Shown piece by piece: positions 1-10,772 of a stretch of 64,000 nucleotides of DNA (position 1 is the stretch's first letter; each line of letters begins with the position of its first letter). A model generated the notes under the pieces. The model was given only the letters and a program-made list of their open reading frames with translations, searched no databases and was not told the origin of the DNA. The DNA is taken from assembly GCF_048773025.1 (NCBI RefSeq), contig NC_133544.1:1612001-1676000 (forward strand). Direction: 5' to 3'. This DNA is from Camelus bactrianus. Taxonomy: Eukaryota > Chordata > Mammalia > Artiodactyla > Camelidae. A program made the position numbers and the translations under genes.

Positions 1-811
1 CAGTCAGCAGGCTCCAGACCCAGGAAAGACGGGGTTTCTGTTCAAGTCTGAAGGAGGCGAAAAGCCATTGTCCCAGTTCCAAGGCAGCCCAGGCAGGAAG
101 AATGCCCTCTTACATGTGGTGGGTCAGCCTTTTTGTTCTATTCAGGCCTGCAACTGATTGGATATGGCCCACCCATGTGGGGAAGGGCCACCTGTTCTGC
201 TCAGTCTGTGATTTAAATGTTAGTCTCATCCATTGCCAAGATAGGGAAGCAACTTAAATGTCCATCAACAGGTGAATGGATAAAGAAAATGTGATATATA
301 TACACACAGTGGAATATTACTCAGCCACTAAAAAGAGTGAACTGTTGTCATCTGCAGCACCATGGATGGACTGGGAGGGTACTAAGTTCAGGGAATAAGT
401 CAGACAGAGAAAGACAAATACTGTGTGACATCACAAACACAACGAACTAGTGCATGCAATGAAACAGAAGCAGACTCGTGGATATAGAGAACAAACTAGT
501 GGTTACCAGTGGGGAGAGGGCAGCGGGGAGGTGATCAAGAGATACAAACTACTAGATACTAAATAAGCCGCAAGGTTATATTGCACAACACGGGGAATAT
601 AGCCAACGTTCTACACCAATGGCAAGTGGGGTATTATCTTTAAAACTTCTGAATCCCTATATTGTACACCTGTAACATACAATATTTTACATCAACATAT
701 TTAAACTCTTAAAAAAAGCAGTGTTAATCTCAGCCCACGCCTCTCAGCACACCCAGAATAATCTCTGACCAAATGTCCGGGACCCTGTCACTGTGACACA
801 CACGATAACCA
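1..811 (-). mobile_element. Fossil MaLR-type LTR, split by an L1 tail
   Basis: On the minus strand this reads as a mammalian LTR of the type that begins with a leader related to TGGTTAATTTTATGTGTCAA and contains words such as ATTATTCTGGGTGTG and TTGGTCA; its 5' end is near 811. The distal part (1-231) carries the matching GGGTGGGCC and CCAATCAGTTG-like words and runs off the window edge. The halves are separated by the L1 at 232-720, so the LTR is older than that L1. It is a broken, ancient copy. Assignment to the ERVL-MaLR group rests on remembered consensus; the exact family is uncertain. Confidence 0.5.
232..720 (+). mobile_element. LINE-1 3' end, 5'-truncated
   Basis: The sequence runs through the canonical mammalian L1 ORF2 C-terminal and 3'UTR landmarks: AAATGTCCATCAACAGGTGA, GGAATATTACTCAGCCA, GTCAGACAGAGAAAGACAAA, GGTTACCAGTGGGGA, and a short A-rich end at about 710-719. 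It is flanked by an imperfect 14-bp target-site duplication (218-231 and 722-735, two mismatches) derived from the surrounding LTR, which shows retrotransposition into that older element. There is no intact ORF; only the end of the element was inserted. Confidence 0.85.
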
Positions 812-1615
812 CGCCGACACCTCTCCTTCATGCAGCTGCGCGATCCACCCCCACCCTGTCCTCCTGCAAGTGGCATGCGGCCCCCCGTGCAGTCTGTCCC
901 GGGCACCCTGGTCAGAATGAATTTTCCTTTAATGCCCCTGGGACAGCTGCAGGGCTCCTGTGGGGAGGGTGGTCCCCACTCTCCCCCTCCAACCTCAGGG
1001 TCGCCCCCTGGTGAGTCACTGGATGCCGGACAAAGCCAAGCCAGAGCCCCCTGTGGAATTCCAAAGTCCCCCAGCATGCACCATGCAGCCCAGAACCCCC
1101 AGGCTCCCTGGGGCCCTCTGCAGCCTCATCTCCTCGTCCTGCGCCCTGCGCAGCATCAGGGCGTAAGGCAGGCTCTCTCGAGGGGCACCAGCTGGGGCTG
1201 CAGGGACTGGTCACAGAGCTGCAGAGAGGGGACCGCTTCTTGCAGGGCCAGCACGGCTAGGCTGCCCCCACGTCGCTCCTAGGACTCCAGCATGCTCCGA
1301 GCTACCCTCTGCTCCCAGTGCAGAGGCGGCCTTTGCCTTGGAGGGGCATTCCGGGAAGAGATGGCTGAGACCCCCCAGCTGGGCGGGGCCAGAGCCAGGG
1401 CTGTCCTCTGTCATCTCGGGTGCCTAGATCCCAGATTGTGTCTGCAGGAGCAGCTGTCACACTCAGGGTTCACCCAGAGTAGCAACAATAACCGTGGTCC
1501 TCTGTCAGCTAGCTTCGCTGAGCCTTTACCAAGCTCAGCACACCAAGCACTGAACCCTCGAGATGCCGGGTCATTCTCTGAACAGGTTAGAGATAAGAAA
1601 ATGGAGACTCATCAT
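812..1615. other. GC-rich unique sequence with a MIR-like end
   Basis: No gene is supported here. Several overlapping frames are open on both strands, as expected from GC-rich composition, and none shows a recognisable domain. The last 130 bases (about 1485-1612) resemble an antisense MIR/L2 stretch (CAAGCACTGAACC, then GAGATAAGAAAATGGAGAC), but the match is weak. Confidence 0.5.
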
Positions 1616-2258
1616 TAAAAAGTCCACAAGCAATAAATGCTGGGGAGGGCGTGGAGGACAGGGAGCCTCCTGCACTGCTGGTGGGAATGCAGGTTGGTGC
1701 AGCCACTGTGGAAAACACTATGGAGATTCCTCAAAAGACTAAAAGCAGACTTACCCTATGACCCAGCGATCCCACTCCTCTGCATGTACCTGGAGGGAAC
1801 TCTGATTCAAAACGACACTCGCACCCCAGTGTTCACAGCAGCACTATGTACAACAGCCAAGACGTGGAGACAGCCTAAATGTCCATCGGCAGATGCCTGG
1901 ATAGAGAAGTTCTGGTATGTTTATACAATGGAGTACTACTCAGCAGCAAAAAATAATAATAATAAAATAATGCCACTTGCAGCAACATAGATGGACCTGG
2001 AGATTGTCATTCTAAGTGAAGTAAGTCAGACAGAGGAAGAAAAATACCATATGGTATAACTTCTATGTGGAATCTAAAAAGAAGACACAGACGAACTTAC
2101 TTACAAAACAGAAACAGACTCACAGACACAGAAAACAAACTTACGGTTACTGGGGGAAAGGGGTGGGAAGGGATAAACTGGGAGTTCAAGATTTGCAAAT
2201 ACTGACTACTGGATGAAAAACAGGTAAGCAGCAAGTTTCTACTGCACAGCACAAGGGG
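1616..2258 (+). mobile_element. LINE-1 3' end fragment
   Basis: The fragment starts at the ORF2 region AATAAATGCTGGGGAGGG and continues through TGCACTGCTGGTGGGAATGC, CCTATGACCCAGCGATCCCA, GTCCATCGGCAGATG and GTAAGTCAGACAGAGGAAG into the 3'UTR (ACGGTTACTGGGGGA). It stops near ACTGCACAGCACAAGGGG without a poly(A) tail. It is truncated at both ends and relatively little diverged, so it is younger than the L1s at 15.6-19 kb and 43-45 kb. Confidence 0.88.
1637..1990 (+). pseudogene. L1 ORF2 C-terminal remnant
   Basis: A 117-residue open frame matches the C-terminal end of L1 ORF2p, recognisable by [36 protein letters not shown] and YTMEYYSA. This part follows the reverse transcriptase domain and is normally the last ~150 residues of a ~1,270-residue protein. 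The frame ends where the usual tryptophan codon after AAT is TAG, so it stops short of the normal terminus. It contains an (AAT)n expansion giving four asparagines. It is dead coding sequence, not a gene. Confidence 0.8.
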
Positions 2259-4734
2259 AGCCTCAGCAGCAGGTGCGCACGCCCAGGCCCCAGGTCTGGC
2301 TCCTCCAGGCCTCGGGGATCCGAGGCACCGGCTCCTGGCTGGACAGCTCGTGCCTGAGCCGGGCAGCCAGGCAGTTTGGGGGTGCGCTGCCAAGACCCCA
2401 CCCTGCCCACCCTGGCTCGTAGGATCCCGGGAGGGGGGGTAATAAAATCCCAATCTCTCTCCACAAGGGAAATTAAAAAGAACACACAAATTTGAAACAG
2501 GAAGCCGAGTATTTATTAAATGTTTCAGGACCCATCAAAACCGCCGATGCCGAGTCAAACAAAACCCTGCTTCAGAAAGAGACGGCCCGTCACAGCAAGG
2601 CGCAGGGAGAGTGCCAGGCACCCACACCCCAGCGCCCAGAGCAGGCAGAGGGAGACCCCCGCCCACGCGATGCCCGCAGGCCCCCTCCCAGCCCCAAACG
2701 CCGAGCCCTCCCGAAGGGGACCTGAGGCAGCTGGAGGAGGGACTTTCCAAGCTTAATCAGCATCTGGGGACGACTGGCTGATCTGTGTGCTTGTGCTGTG
2801 CGTGGCTGCCTCCAGGGGCCCAGGCCACCCCCACCAAAGAGGCAGAGAGCTGGGGCTCGCCCCTGAGGACCTGGAGCTGGCCCAGGACACCGAGCCACAG
2901 AGCAACAACACTGCACCCAGGCTGCGGGAGAACCAGCCTGGGGCTCCCTGTCCTGGGGCTTCCTGGAGGGGGCATGGCCACACCAAGCGCCTTGCACCTA
3001 GGACAAGGGATGCCAGACCAGAAATCCACCCTCCAGAGACTCTTCCAGCACCCCTGGGACACCCCGCTCACCAGGAAGCCCCTCCACAGGCAGGGGCTGC
3101 TGGGCAGCTCGCACCCCCTGTGAGGGGCAGAGCCTGTCTCCCCGCAGGGGAGGCTCCCCGGATGCTGGTGGACAGAGAGGTGGTGGAAAGGGCGAGGCTA
3201 CAGAGGGCAGCTGGGCTCCCTCGCTGGGCTCAGGACCCCCAAGACCCCCCTCACCTCCCTGCCTGCATGCCCCGCGTCCTTCCTTCCTGGCTCCTCCCAC
3301 CCCAGGACCCATCACCCAGAGGGTCCTCAGAGACCCCCAGCCCAGCAGCAGGAGGGCCCCCCGCTACAGGAGAGGGACTAGCCTGGTTCCTCACACTACA
3401 GCACTTAACTTGTCGCTGACACGTACGTGACACGTGTCTAGGGCAGGACTTGGGGCGAGGCAGGCTCGCAAGGGCTAGTGATTCACTGAACCCTCACCCC
3501 ATCCTGGATGCCACCCGTGCTAGGCAGGTGCTGCCCGTCCCCAGCCGGCCGGGCTCTCTACCCCAGAAGGGGGGTGCTGCAGGAGGATTCTACACTGATG
3601 GGGTCGCGGGACATCTGTCACCACCCTGGCCTCTCCAGTCACCCAGGGAGCCCTGCGGCTGAGCCTGGAGGCCGGGAGGACAGGGGGTCGAGGAAGCCAG
3701 ACCCACATCCCTGGCTGCAGAGGCAGCTGGGAGCCGGGGCCCCTCCCGTACAGTGTCGTGTATAGTGAAGCCGGGTTCGGCAGGCGCTGACTGAGGCTCC
3801 GGGTAAACACCAGTTATCAGTAATTAAAGCAGCTCAGCTTCTAGGGGGACGTGGGAGGCTGGGCGCTGCTCGGGAAAGAAGTGATGTCACGCAGGCGAAG
3901 AGGTCCATGTCCTGCCACTGGGCACAGTGACCACTCCAGACACCTGGGGCCATGGAGCTCCCCCTCAGGGCCACTTTCAAGGGGTGGGTGGCCGGTCTTC
4001 CAGGACCCCCAGGGCCTACAGGCACACCTCTTAATTATCTTGGGATGAAAAGAGGGGCGAGTTTGCAGGAGCCCCAAAATTTGGCAATCCATCTGCGCCC
4101 AGAGCGAGGGGCCAAGGCCCGGGCTTCTGCGGGGTCTACAGATCCCTGGGGAGCCATCGGCAGGGCTCCCATCACTTGGGCCCTTGCTGTGTCCTCCGAC
4201 CCTGTGGCACGGAGGCTGCACCCTCCACCACCCCGTGATGCCCGTCTGCCCCTCAGGGAGGCCCGGCAGCCCCTTCCCTGACGTCACCGGGACATCCGCC
4301 ACATGTTCAGCCTGGGGGACACAAGCTCCCACTGTGGCCCCAGGACCACCTCCTTCCCAGTGCACCCGCTCCTGCACCCCCTACAAACCACCAGACAGAG
4401 CGGAGCCCACACTGTGCTGAGAGCCAGGAGGCAATGAGAAAAGAATGGGCATCTGGGCAGAAAAATGGGCAAAAGCCGAGTGGACTTCACTGCAGAAGGG
4501 CAGACGACACCACAGCGTGGAAAACCACAATTTCACATAGCCGGATGAATGCCCACAGCGAGGCACAGCGCTCACCAAGCTGGCAGCCGAGCTTCGAAGG
4601 CAGACATCCAACGCTGGCCGCAGGGAGAAGGGCAGGGTGCACGGGGGGCTGGGGGGACCCTGCCTGGGGGGCACGTGTGTTTCATTCTGTCCTCCAGGGC
4701 TGTTGATAGGCTAAATTTGGGGGGAGTCTCAGAC
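2259..4734. other. GC-rich unique sequence, no gene recognised
   Basis: Mostly high-GC DNA with one AT-rich patch at about 2440-2560 (AATAAAATCCC, TATTTATTAAATG). Frames of up to 210 codons on the plus strand (2787-3419) and 178 on the minus strand (3841-4377) overlap others in different frames. They are rich in Pro, Gly, Ala and Arg and show no domain, so I regard them as composition artefacts. The only local signal I note is the ACGT palindrome pair at 3420-3438. Confidence 0.5.
3420..3438. promoter_or_regulatory. Adjacent ACGT palindromes with an E-box
   Basis: Two overlapping 10-bp perfect palindromes lie end to end: CACGTACGTG (3420-3429) and GACACGTGTC (3429-3438). The second contains the E-box CACGTG, bound by bHLH-ZIP factors such as USF, MYC/MAX and CLOCK/BMAL1. 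This is sequence evidence only; nearby promoter structure is not visible. Confidence 0.3.
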
Positions 4735-5150
4735 GGACTCAAGGAAGCATCATTCATCCACCTAGTGAGAATTTCTGGAGCCCTGCTGTCCACAAGCCAC
4801 GTGCCACGTGCCACGTGCAGTGTGAGTAGCTCGCCAAGGTTGGACTCTCGGGGACCTGCTTTCAGAGCTGGGGGGAAGTGTAAGTAAATGAGCAAAGGAA
4901 ATGCATTTCCTGGTGGTGAGAAATGCCATGAAGAAGGAAAGGGGGCTGGAGGAAAAGGAAGTGACCTGTATGGAGCAGGACAAGGGGGGCCTCTGGACAG
5001 GTAGAGGGGTCAGGGAGAGTCTCTGGTAAAAGTGATAACTGACCAGAGACCCCAGCAAAGCAATGGACCAATTATGACAATACTCAGAGTAGGGACACTC
5101 CAGTCAGAATTCCTGGGATGTGCAAAGGTCCTGAGGCAGGAATGGGCTTG
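4735..5150 (-). mobile_element. Ancient L2 LINE 3' fragment (antisense)
   Basis: Landmarks follow the reverse complement of the L2 3' end: GTAAATGAGCAAAGGAAA, AAATGCCATGAAGAAGGAAA, GGGTCAGGGAGAGTCTCTGG, then GTGCAAAGGTCCTGAGGCAG and AATGGGCTTG. Divergence is high, as expected for an element that predates placental radiation. The E-box array at 4798-4817 lies inside it. Confidence 0.6.
4798..4817. promoter_or_regulatory. Triple CACGTG array, 7-bp period
   Basis: Three perfect E-boxes occur at 4798-4803, 4805-4810 and 4812-4817, each separated by one C, so the heptamer is repeated head to tail. All three are canonical bHLH-ZIP sites. The 7-bp period is shorter than a helical turn, so simultaneous occupancy of neighbours is unlikely; a slippage-born tandem is equally possible. 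Located in an L2 remnant. Confidence 0.35.
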
Positions 5151-5911
5151 AGGCATCTAGGAAAAGCCGCACAAGGAGGAGGTGGCTGCGTGCTGAGAGG
5201 TGGGGGGACACGGGGGCACAAGCTTAGGGAGGTGGCAGAGGACGGCCGTCACAGCTGGGGAGGCCCAGAAGCACCTCAAACGGCCACCCAGGGACAGGCA
5301 GTCACAGTTAGCGGTGCCGCCGACGCCTGTGGGTGGGAGGGAGCTCCGGGGCGCCAGAAGGCAGCTCCGGGCTGGACCTCCGGCCCTCTACTCCAGTCCT
5401 GGGGCCCGGCTCCCGATTTCCTCACCTGCAAAGGAGGAAACGCGAGGCCTGGCAGGTGAGAGCCTGGTCTGATGCTGTCCTTGCCGCCTCCCGGAGACCT
5501 TTGACGGGAGCTGTCCAGGCACTCCCAGGGTGGCAGAGACATCACGACCTATTGCCTTCTCTTCCCATTAACAAAATAAAATAAAAACTGAGTTCAGGAG
5601 GAGGAGGGCGGCCCCTGCCCTGCGCCGGCCGGAGTGCGGCAGGCCCTCTCTCGTTTGCAGGCGGTTGGTCTCGGGGTGAGCGCAGGAAGCTCTGGCCCGT
5701 GAGATGCAAAGCGGTCTTCCAGGCCTGCGAGAAAGACCCCCCTCTTCCCGCTCCGGAAGCCAGCGTGGGCTGCAGGGCATCTCGGGCCGACAGTGAGCCT
5801 GGACCACCCCTGCGCTGAGGGTGGCAGGACTGTCTCCTGGTCACCCCGGCCACCTGCTCCCACACTTCTCATCCAGAAGACACCTTCATCCCCAAAGCCC
5901 CAAAGCCCCCC
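5151..5911. other. GC-rich unique sequence
   Basis: No recognised gene or repeat. CpG is moderately frequent around 5590-5790. An A/T patch (5562-5590) carries overlapping AATAAA-type hexamers but no upstream open frame worth calling, so I do not treat it as a polyadenylation signal. Confidence 0.45.
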
Positions 5912-6376
5912 AGTAACCACATGTTTGCTTACTGATTCTGTGAGTCTGTTTCTGTTTTGTAGATGAGGTCATTAGTGGCCTCTTTTTCCTGTTTTTTTAT
6001 TTAAGTGTCCACATATGAGCGATCTCATATGGTATTTTTCTTTCTCTTTCTGGCCTACTTCACTTACAACGACCATCTCCAGGTCCATCCATGTTGCTGC
6101 AAATGGCGTTATTTTATTCTTTTTTGTGGCCGAGTAGTACTCCATTGTGTATGTACACCACAGCCTCTTTATCCAGCCATCTGTAAGATGGGCATTTAGG
6201 CTGTTTCCAGGTCTTGGCTGTTGTAAATAATGCTGCTATGAACATTGGGGTGCAGGTGTCTTTTCGAATTAGAGTTCCCTTCAGATTTATGCCAAGAGTG
6301 GGATTGCTGGATCACGTGGTAAGTCTATTTTTAGTTTATTGCAGAACCTCCAAACTGTTTTCCATAATGGCCACCT
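5912..6376 (-). mobile_element. LINE-1 3' end (antisense)
   Basis: Reverse complement of the L1 3'UTR and ORF2 end: TGAGTCTGTTTCTGTTTTGT, CTCATATGGTATTTTTC, AGGTCCATCCATGTTGCTGC, AGTAGTACTCCATTGTGTAT, AATGCTGCTATGAACATTGG and GAACCTCCAAACTGTTTTCC. On the minus strand at 6290-6375 the ORF2 words PLWKTVWRF and PRDPAIPLL are still readable. It lacks the poly(A) end, and the 5' truncation falls near 6376, where unique DNA resumes. Confidence 0.85.
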
Positions 6377-8147
6377 GGTCACTCTGTCCTGGGTGTTGCT
6401 GGGGAGATGGCCCACTACCCAAACACCCCACTGGCTGCCTGTTGCTTCTGGTGGCCAGTCTGGTCCACAGTCCTGCCTTAGTGCAGCGGGGGTGGCCATT
6501 GCCAGGTGCCCCCAAAAGTTTTCTCTTCCCTCCGTTGGCAGACTTGAGGCCCATGGGGCAGCGTAGACCATGCTGGAAGGACCCAGGGCCCTGAGTCATC
6601 ACACGGAAGACAGCAGCCTCCCTACCAGGAAGACCCTCCAGAACCATCCCCCCTGCAAGACTAAACTTCTAGAGGTCAGGTACCGAGCCCGGGCTTCTGC
6701 TGAAGCAGCGACACGTTCACCCACACGGCCGCCTTCTGTGTCCGTCTAGGTAGCCCTCCCTGCCGCCCCCACCCGCCCCAGGAGCCACACCTGTAGTTCA
6801 CGCCGCTCCCTCTGCCCTCGTTTCTCACTCACGCACTTTCCACGAATCCCGCGGAGACGGCAGCCTTCCTCCAGGGCCACCAGGCCGTAGTCCCACCCCT
6901 GGCCAAGCAGCTGGCCCGGGTCACAGACCTCATCCCCAGCCAGGTCTCCCCATGGCCTCCATAGCTGGGGATGGAAGGGACCAGCCCTCCTGTCCAGGAG
7001 CACATGGAGTGAAAAATGGGTTTTCCAAACGCCTCCCCCCTTTCCTGCCCCGCCCCCATTGTGTTTGGACAATTTGGTCGAAGGAGGAACAGGGAGTCGC
7101 CACACCTCCCAGTGGGAGACAAAGACACCGGCCACCCAGGCTGGAGAAACAGGCCTCTTTGTGCTGAGATGGTAGGTCTCATGCTACATCCTGCAGGCCC
7201 GGCTCGTATGTGCCGCCTCCCGTTGTCCCAGACTGAGCCTCCCTCCTGGCCCATTCAGAGACATTGTCGGCTGGACTGGGGGCCCAGGGAAGCCTGGGGC
7301 GCCAGCCATCGCTCGCAGCCCTGCTTTGGCCCTAGAGCTGCAGAGAGGCCCCCACCAGCTCCCACCCCGGGGACATGTCCGGGTTCTTACACACGGGACA
7401 CACGGCAGGTTCATTAGGCTCACACGTGGGTGAAGCTGGGATCCAGGCACCAACAGACCCAGGACTGCAGGGCACTGCCTCCCCTGCTACGGCCCTGGGG
7501 CTTCCCAGGAACTCCAGGGAGACGGCAAATCAGTCCTGGCTCAGGGAGCTGTCCACAGCCTTCGGGCACCCTCGCAGTCTCCCTCCACGGGGGCTGGGCC
7601 AGGCCTGGGCTTCCTGTGAGCAGAACAGCCAGATCCTGCAGGCACAGTTCGGTGACCCTGGTACCCACTTCTCTGAGCATCCACGTGCTGCCCTTTACCA
7701 GCCTGAGGTGCTGGAGCGTCAGGGGCTCACGGTTCTCAGGACACGCGCTCTGTGAGCCGCCATCCAGAGGACAGACCCGGTCTTCGGGGCACATGAGCGA
7801 CTCCCTGCACCCTCCCAGGGGCCCGTGCAAGCTGCCAGGGTTGTAACCCCGTTCCAGGGATGAAGAGACGGAGGCACAGAAAGATGAAGGCCTGCAGCCA
7901 AGCCAGCATCTGGCTTCAGAGGGTGAGGACTATAATTTTGATGCTAAAGTGATTTTCCCAAAGGGGCTCACATGACCCCTGAGCCATGTTCCAGTAGGAC
8001 CTGCAAGCAGGGGGCTGTGCTCGGGCCCCTCCGCGGCCAGCACACTGGCCTGGCACAGGTCCATGGGGTGACCAGGGCCAACATGGGCAAACGCAGGCTT
8101 TCCCATCTCAGACACCCTTCTCCCGTGAGGTCTCCCCAGGCTGGGAC
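6377..8147. other. GC-rich unique sequence with one MIR-like patch
   Basis: No gene supported. At about 7825-7922 the words GGGATGAAGAGACGGAGGCA and CCAGCATCTGGCTTCAGA resemble an antisense MIR (the diverged GAGGAAACTGAGGCAC signature). The rest is unannotated high-GC sequence with overlapping frames up to about 140 codons and no domain. Confidence 0.45.
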
Positions 8148-8205
8148 AGGGCACCTGGCACAGAGCTGCACACAGTAGGGGCACAGCAAATGCCAACAAG
8201 GCCAA
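8148..8205 (+). mobile_element. Short L2/MIR 3'-tail fragment
   Basis: GCACCTGGCACAGAGCTGCA followed by CACAGTAGGGGCACAGCAAA fits the L2/MIR tail pattern (cctggcacatagtaggtgctcaataaat). It is too short for subfamily assignment. Confidence 0.45.
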
Positions 8206-8539
8206 GGCCAGACTTCTCAGCTCAGTGGGGAGAAGCCCCTTCCCCTTCTGTGTAAGCCCAGCCCAGCCCATCCCCCGCCCCGCCCCAAGTGGTTGGGGCC
8301 CTGCCCGGAGTCGGCTTTGGCACTGCAAGACCCCCATCGCAGACCTGCCAGCAGGTGCACAGCGGCCTCAGCTGAGGGGCACCCGCCTGCAGGCCCCCAA
8401 GGCCACCCACTTTCCCGTGTCAGGTCTCATTCTCGCCTGGAATGAGGCCCCTGACCCCACGCCCCAGCCAGGCTGCTGGGGGTCCTGGGGCCACAGCCTC
8501 CTGCAGCTGGCTCACCTGACAGCCCAGCCTGCCGGCCCC

Positions 8540-8732
8540 TGCCCCTCTCATTAGGACCCAGACAGCTTCGCCCCTCCTGGGCCCCCAGCCAGACGAGGTG
8601 GCCGAGCCGGCCCCCCGCCGCCCACACCGAACCGCCGCAGGAAGCCTGGTGTCTGGAAGCGGCCCGCAGACAATGGGAGCACACGCGGGCTCTCCCGGGG
8701 CATCCAGCACCCAGGGAAGCCGAGCGGAACAA
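8540..8732. promoter_or_regulatory. Small CpG cluster
   Basis: A patch of about 190 bases with closely spaced CpGs (GCCGAGCCGG, CCGCCGCCC, AACCGCCGCAGG, GCGGCCCGCAG). It sits directly upstream of the AT-rich island at 8735-8840. There is no TATA box and no recognisable downstream exon. It could be a weak promoter, an enhancer-associated CpG patch or a by-product of GC-biased conversion. Confidence 0.3.
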
Positions 8733-8734
8733 AT

Positions 8735-8840
8735 GAGGTTGGAATTTTATGATTCTTTTATTGCGTTGCTCTGCAGATAGCTTTTTTAATTAGCTTCTAA
8801 CTCATCACCTTTGGCAACACTAAATAACTCACCAGCCCAC
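8735..8840. promoter_or_regulatory. AT-rich island, candidate conserved element
   Basis: An abrupt drop in GC with CATCACC, TTTTTAATTAGCTTCTAACT and ACTAAATAACTC. The TTAATTAG core is a classic homeodomain site. No transposon signature was recognised, which together with the sharp compositional edge suggests selective retention. Inference only. Confidence 0.3.
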
Positions 8841-10625
8841 GACCCCCCTCACCCTGGCCAGGTGTGCTGAGGGCATCCCCCTCGCCAGCTGGGCTGGAAA
8901 GCTGGACCACAGCCCATCGTCACTGAAGCAGTGGCCCCACGGGGGACACCGAGTGACCATCCTTGAGGCGAGCACATAGGCTGACCTGCGTTCTCAGCAG
9001 GCTTCCCACCTGGGGGCCAGCCCAGGCATGCCAGGACACCTGGGGGCAGTCACGCGACCCCTCTGGGCCAGCTGGGAGCACTCCTAGAGGCGCTAACCCA
9101 TGCCGCCCTCCTGGCAGGCAGCAGGCCTTCTGACCCTCAGAGACCACTGCTGTCTGCCCTGGACTCCCATCCTCCCGGGCTCGCTCTGCCGGCCACCATC
9201 CCAGCGTTCCCCAAAGGTCTGTGTCCGGAGCCCTCCTCCTCCCTTGCTAACTGGGGGCACCAGAGGCGGGCACAGGGTCCAAGCCACTGTGGCACCCCGA
9301 TGCCACCACAGGGTCTGCCCCCAGGCCATGTGAGCACTCACAGCCAAGTGACCACTCGCAGAGAGAACCAGATTCCAGACGTTCAGGGAAGGGGAGCAGG
9401 AACTGAGTGGCCTCGGCACAACCCACTCCCCACCGAGCCTGCGGGTGAAAACGCAGGCTGGCTCCAGGCCAGTCCCCTTCGTGGAGGGGTCATCATGTCC
9501 ATCCCCCAGCCCCCATGCAGTCCCAGCAGAAGATTGACCCTGATTTTCCGGAGAGGAGTTGGGGACAGGGAGACGTACACCCAAGCCCACTCCTGCTCCC
9601 ACGTTTAACGACCCCCGTCAAGGACTCCTGCCCAGATTCAATTACCACCGCAGGTTTATAGGACCAGCCGCTGAGCATGCTCCGACATAACAATGTGACC
9701 CCATGCCAGCTGGCTGTGTGGCCCCCCCACCCGCCTCCCCTCCCACCGCTTCTCTCCTGTGATGCTAAGGAGCGTGGGGGCAGGCCAGACGCCAAGGTTA
9801 CCTCCAGCCTTCTCCAGGGACCCAGGAGCACAGGTGCAAGGCCATTGCCCAGCTTGGGAACTGACGCAGAGACAGAGCAGGGCTTCCTGGAACTCCACTC
9901 AAAGTGCACCAGAGCCAGGATGAGCGTGTCCCCAGCCAGGGGGCCGGGACCTGCTCTGTGCTCAGGCCAGGTCCGCCCGGTCCTGCGCATCCGCGTGGAC
10001 TCGGGCTTGTCGTGGGAAGACACAGGCCCACTGTCCCTGGTGTGTGATGGGGACAGTCTGGGCAGGGGGAGCTCCAGTTGGCGGACTGCCCCCAGCCACC
10101 CCGCCTCACCCACACGGGTGCTCCCACCTCAACTCCAACCCCGCCATCCTGGGGCCACTGGTTGTGGCATCCTGCCTCTGGGGCACAGCTGACTGCCCCA
10201 GAGTGGGATGGTAGGAAGAGGCACATCCCTGGCCCTGCAGCACAGAGCGTCAGGCCGGTGGAGGGGGAGGGTTTCGGGTGGGGCCGGCAAGGCTTGTGTA
10301 AAGGCAGACCGGCCCCACCCCAGAGGGCAGAGGGACAGAGAGACGGAGCCAGGTGACCCAGGGTCTGCCCCCGCCTGTCCCTGAGGCCCAGTCCGGGCTC
10401 CCAGGAAGTGTCCCTGGTGCTTGAGCTGCCTCTCGAGGATCCTGCCTCGGGGCTCATTCGGAGGTGCCCCCCACAGGGCATGGGGGTGAGACTGCATGCC
10501 CACAGGGGGCCTGGCCTCGGCCTCAGGCTCTCGCTCCCATCGCTGTGGACGCAGCAGGTGGCCAAGATCGGCCCTCCTGGAGCATCCAGGCAGCATGACG
10601 AGAGCAGCGCTGCCCGCCCCTCCCT
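8841..10625. other. GC-rich unique sequence
   Basis: No gene or recognised repeat. It lies under the longest frame in the window (298 codons, minus strand, 9798-10694), which I reject: it overlaps long frames on both strands, is Gly/Ser/Pro/Arg-rich and partly translates the minisatellite at 10626-10772. Confidence 0.45.
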
Positions 10626-10772
10626 GCTCCCCCGCGTTCCCGCAGTGCCCCCCGGGCAGTGACCACAGGCACCCCCGCTCCCCTGTGTCCCCACAATGCC
10701 CCCAGGTGGTGCCCACGGGTGCCCCGCTCCCCCGTGTCCCCGCAGTGCCCCCGGGCGGTGCCCACGGGTGCC
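10626..10772. repeat. Minisatellite, about 50-bp unit, three copies
   Basis: Units begin with GCTCCCC at 10626, 10677 and 10726 and share the order CGTGTCCCCGCAGTGCCCCC, then a CCACGGGTGCC-like end. Spacing is 51 then 49 bp. Units 2 and 3 resemble each other more than unit 1. It is GC-rich and typical of subtelomeric-type variable tandem repeats. Confidence 0.75.

Noticed and set aside
5562-5590. AATAAA-type hexamers as a gene 3' end
   Set aside because: No upstream coding sequence or downstream GU-rich context that would distinguish it from a chance A/T patch.
9798-10694. 298-codon open frame on the minus strand (longest in the window)
   Set aside because: Gly/Ser/Pro/Arg-rich, overlaps long frames on both strands, partly translates a minisatellite and shows no domain or plausible exon structure.
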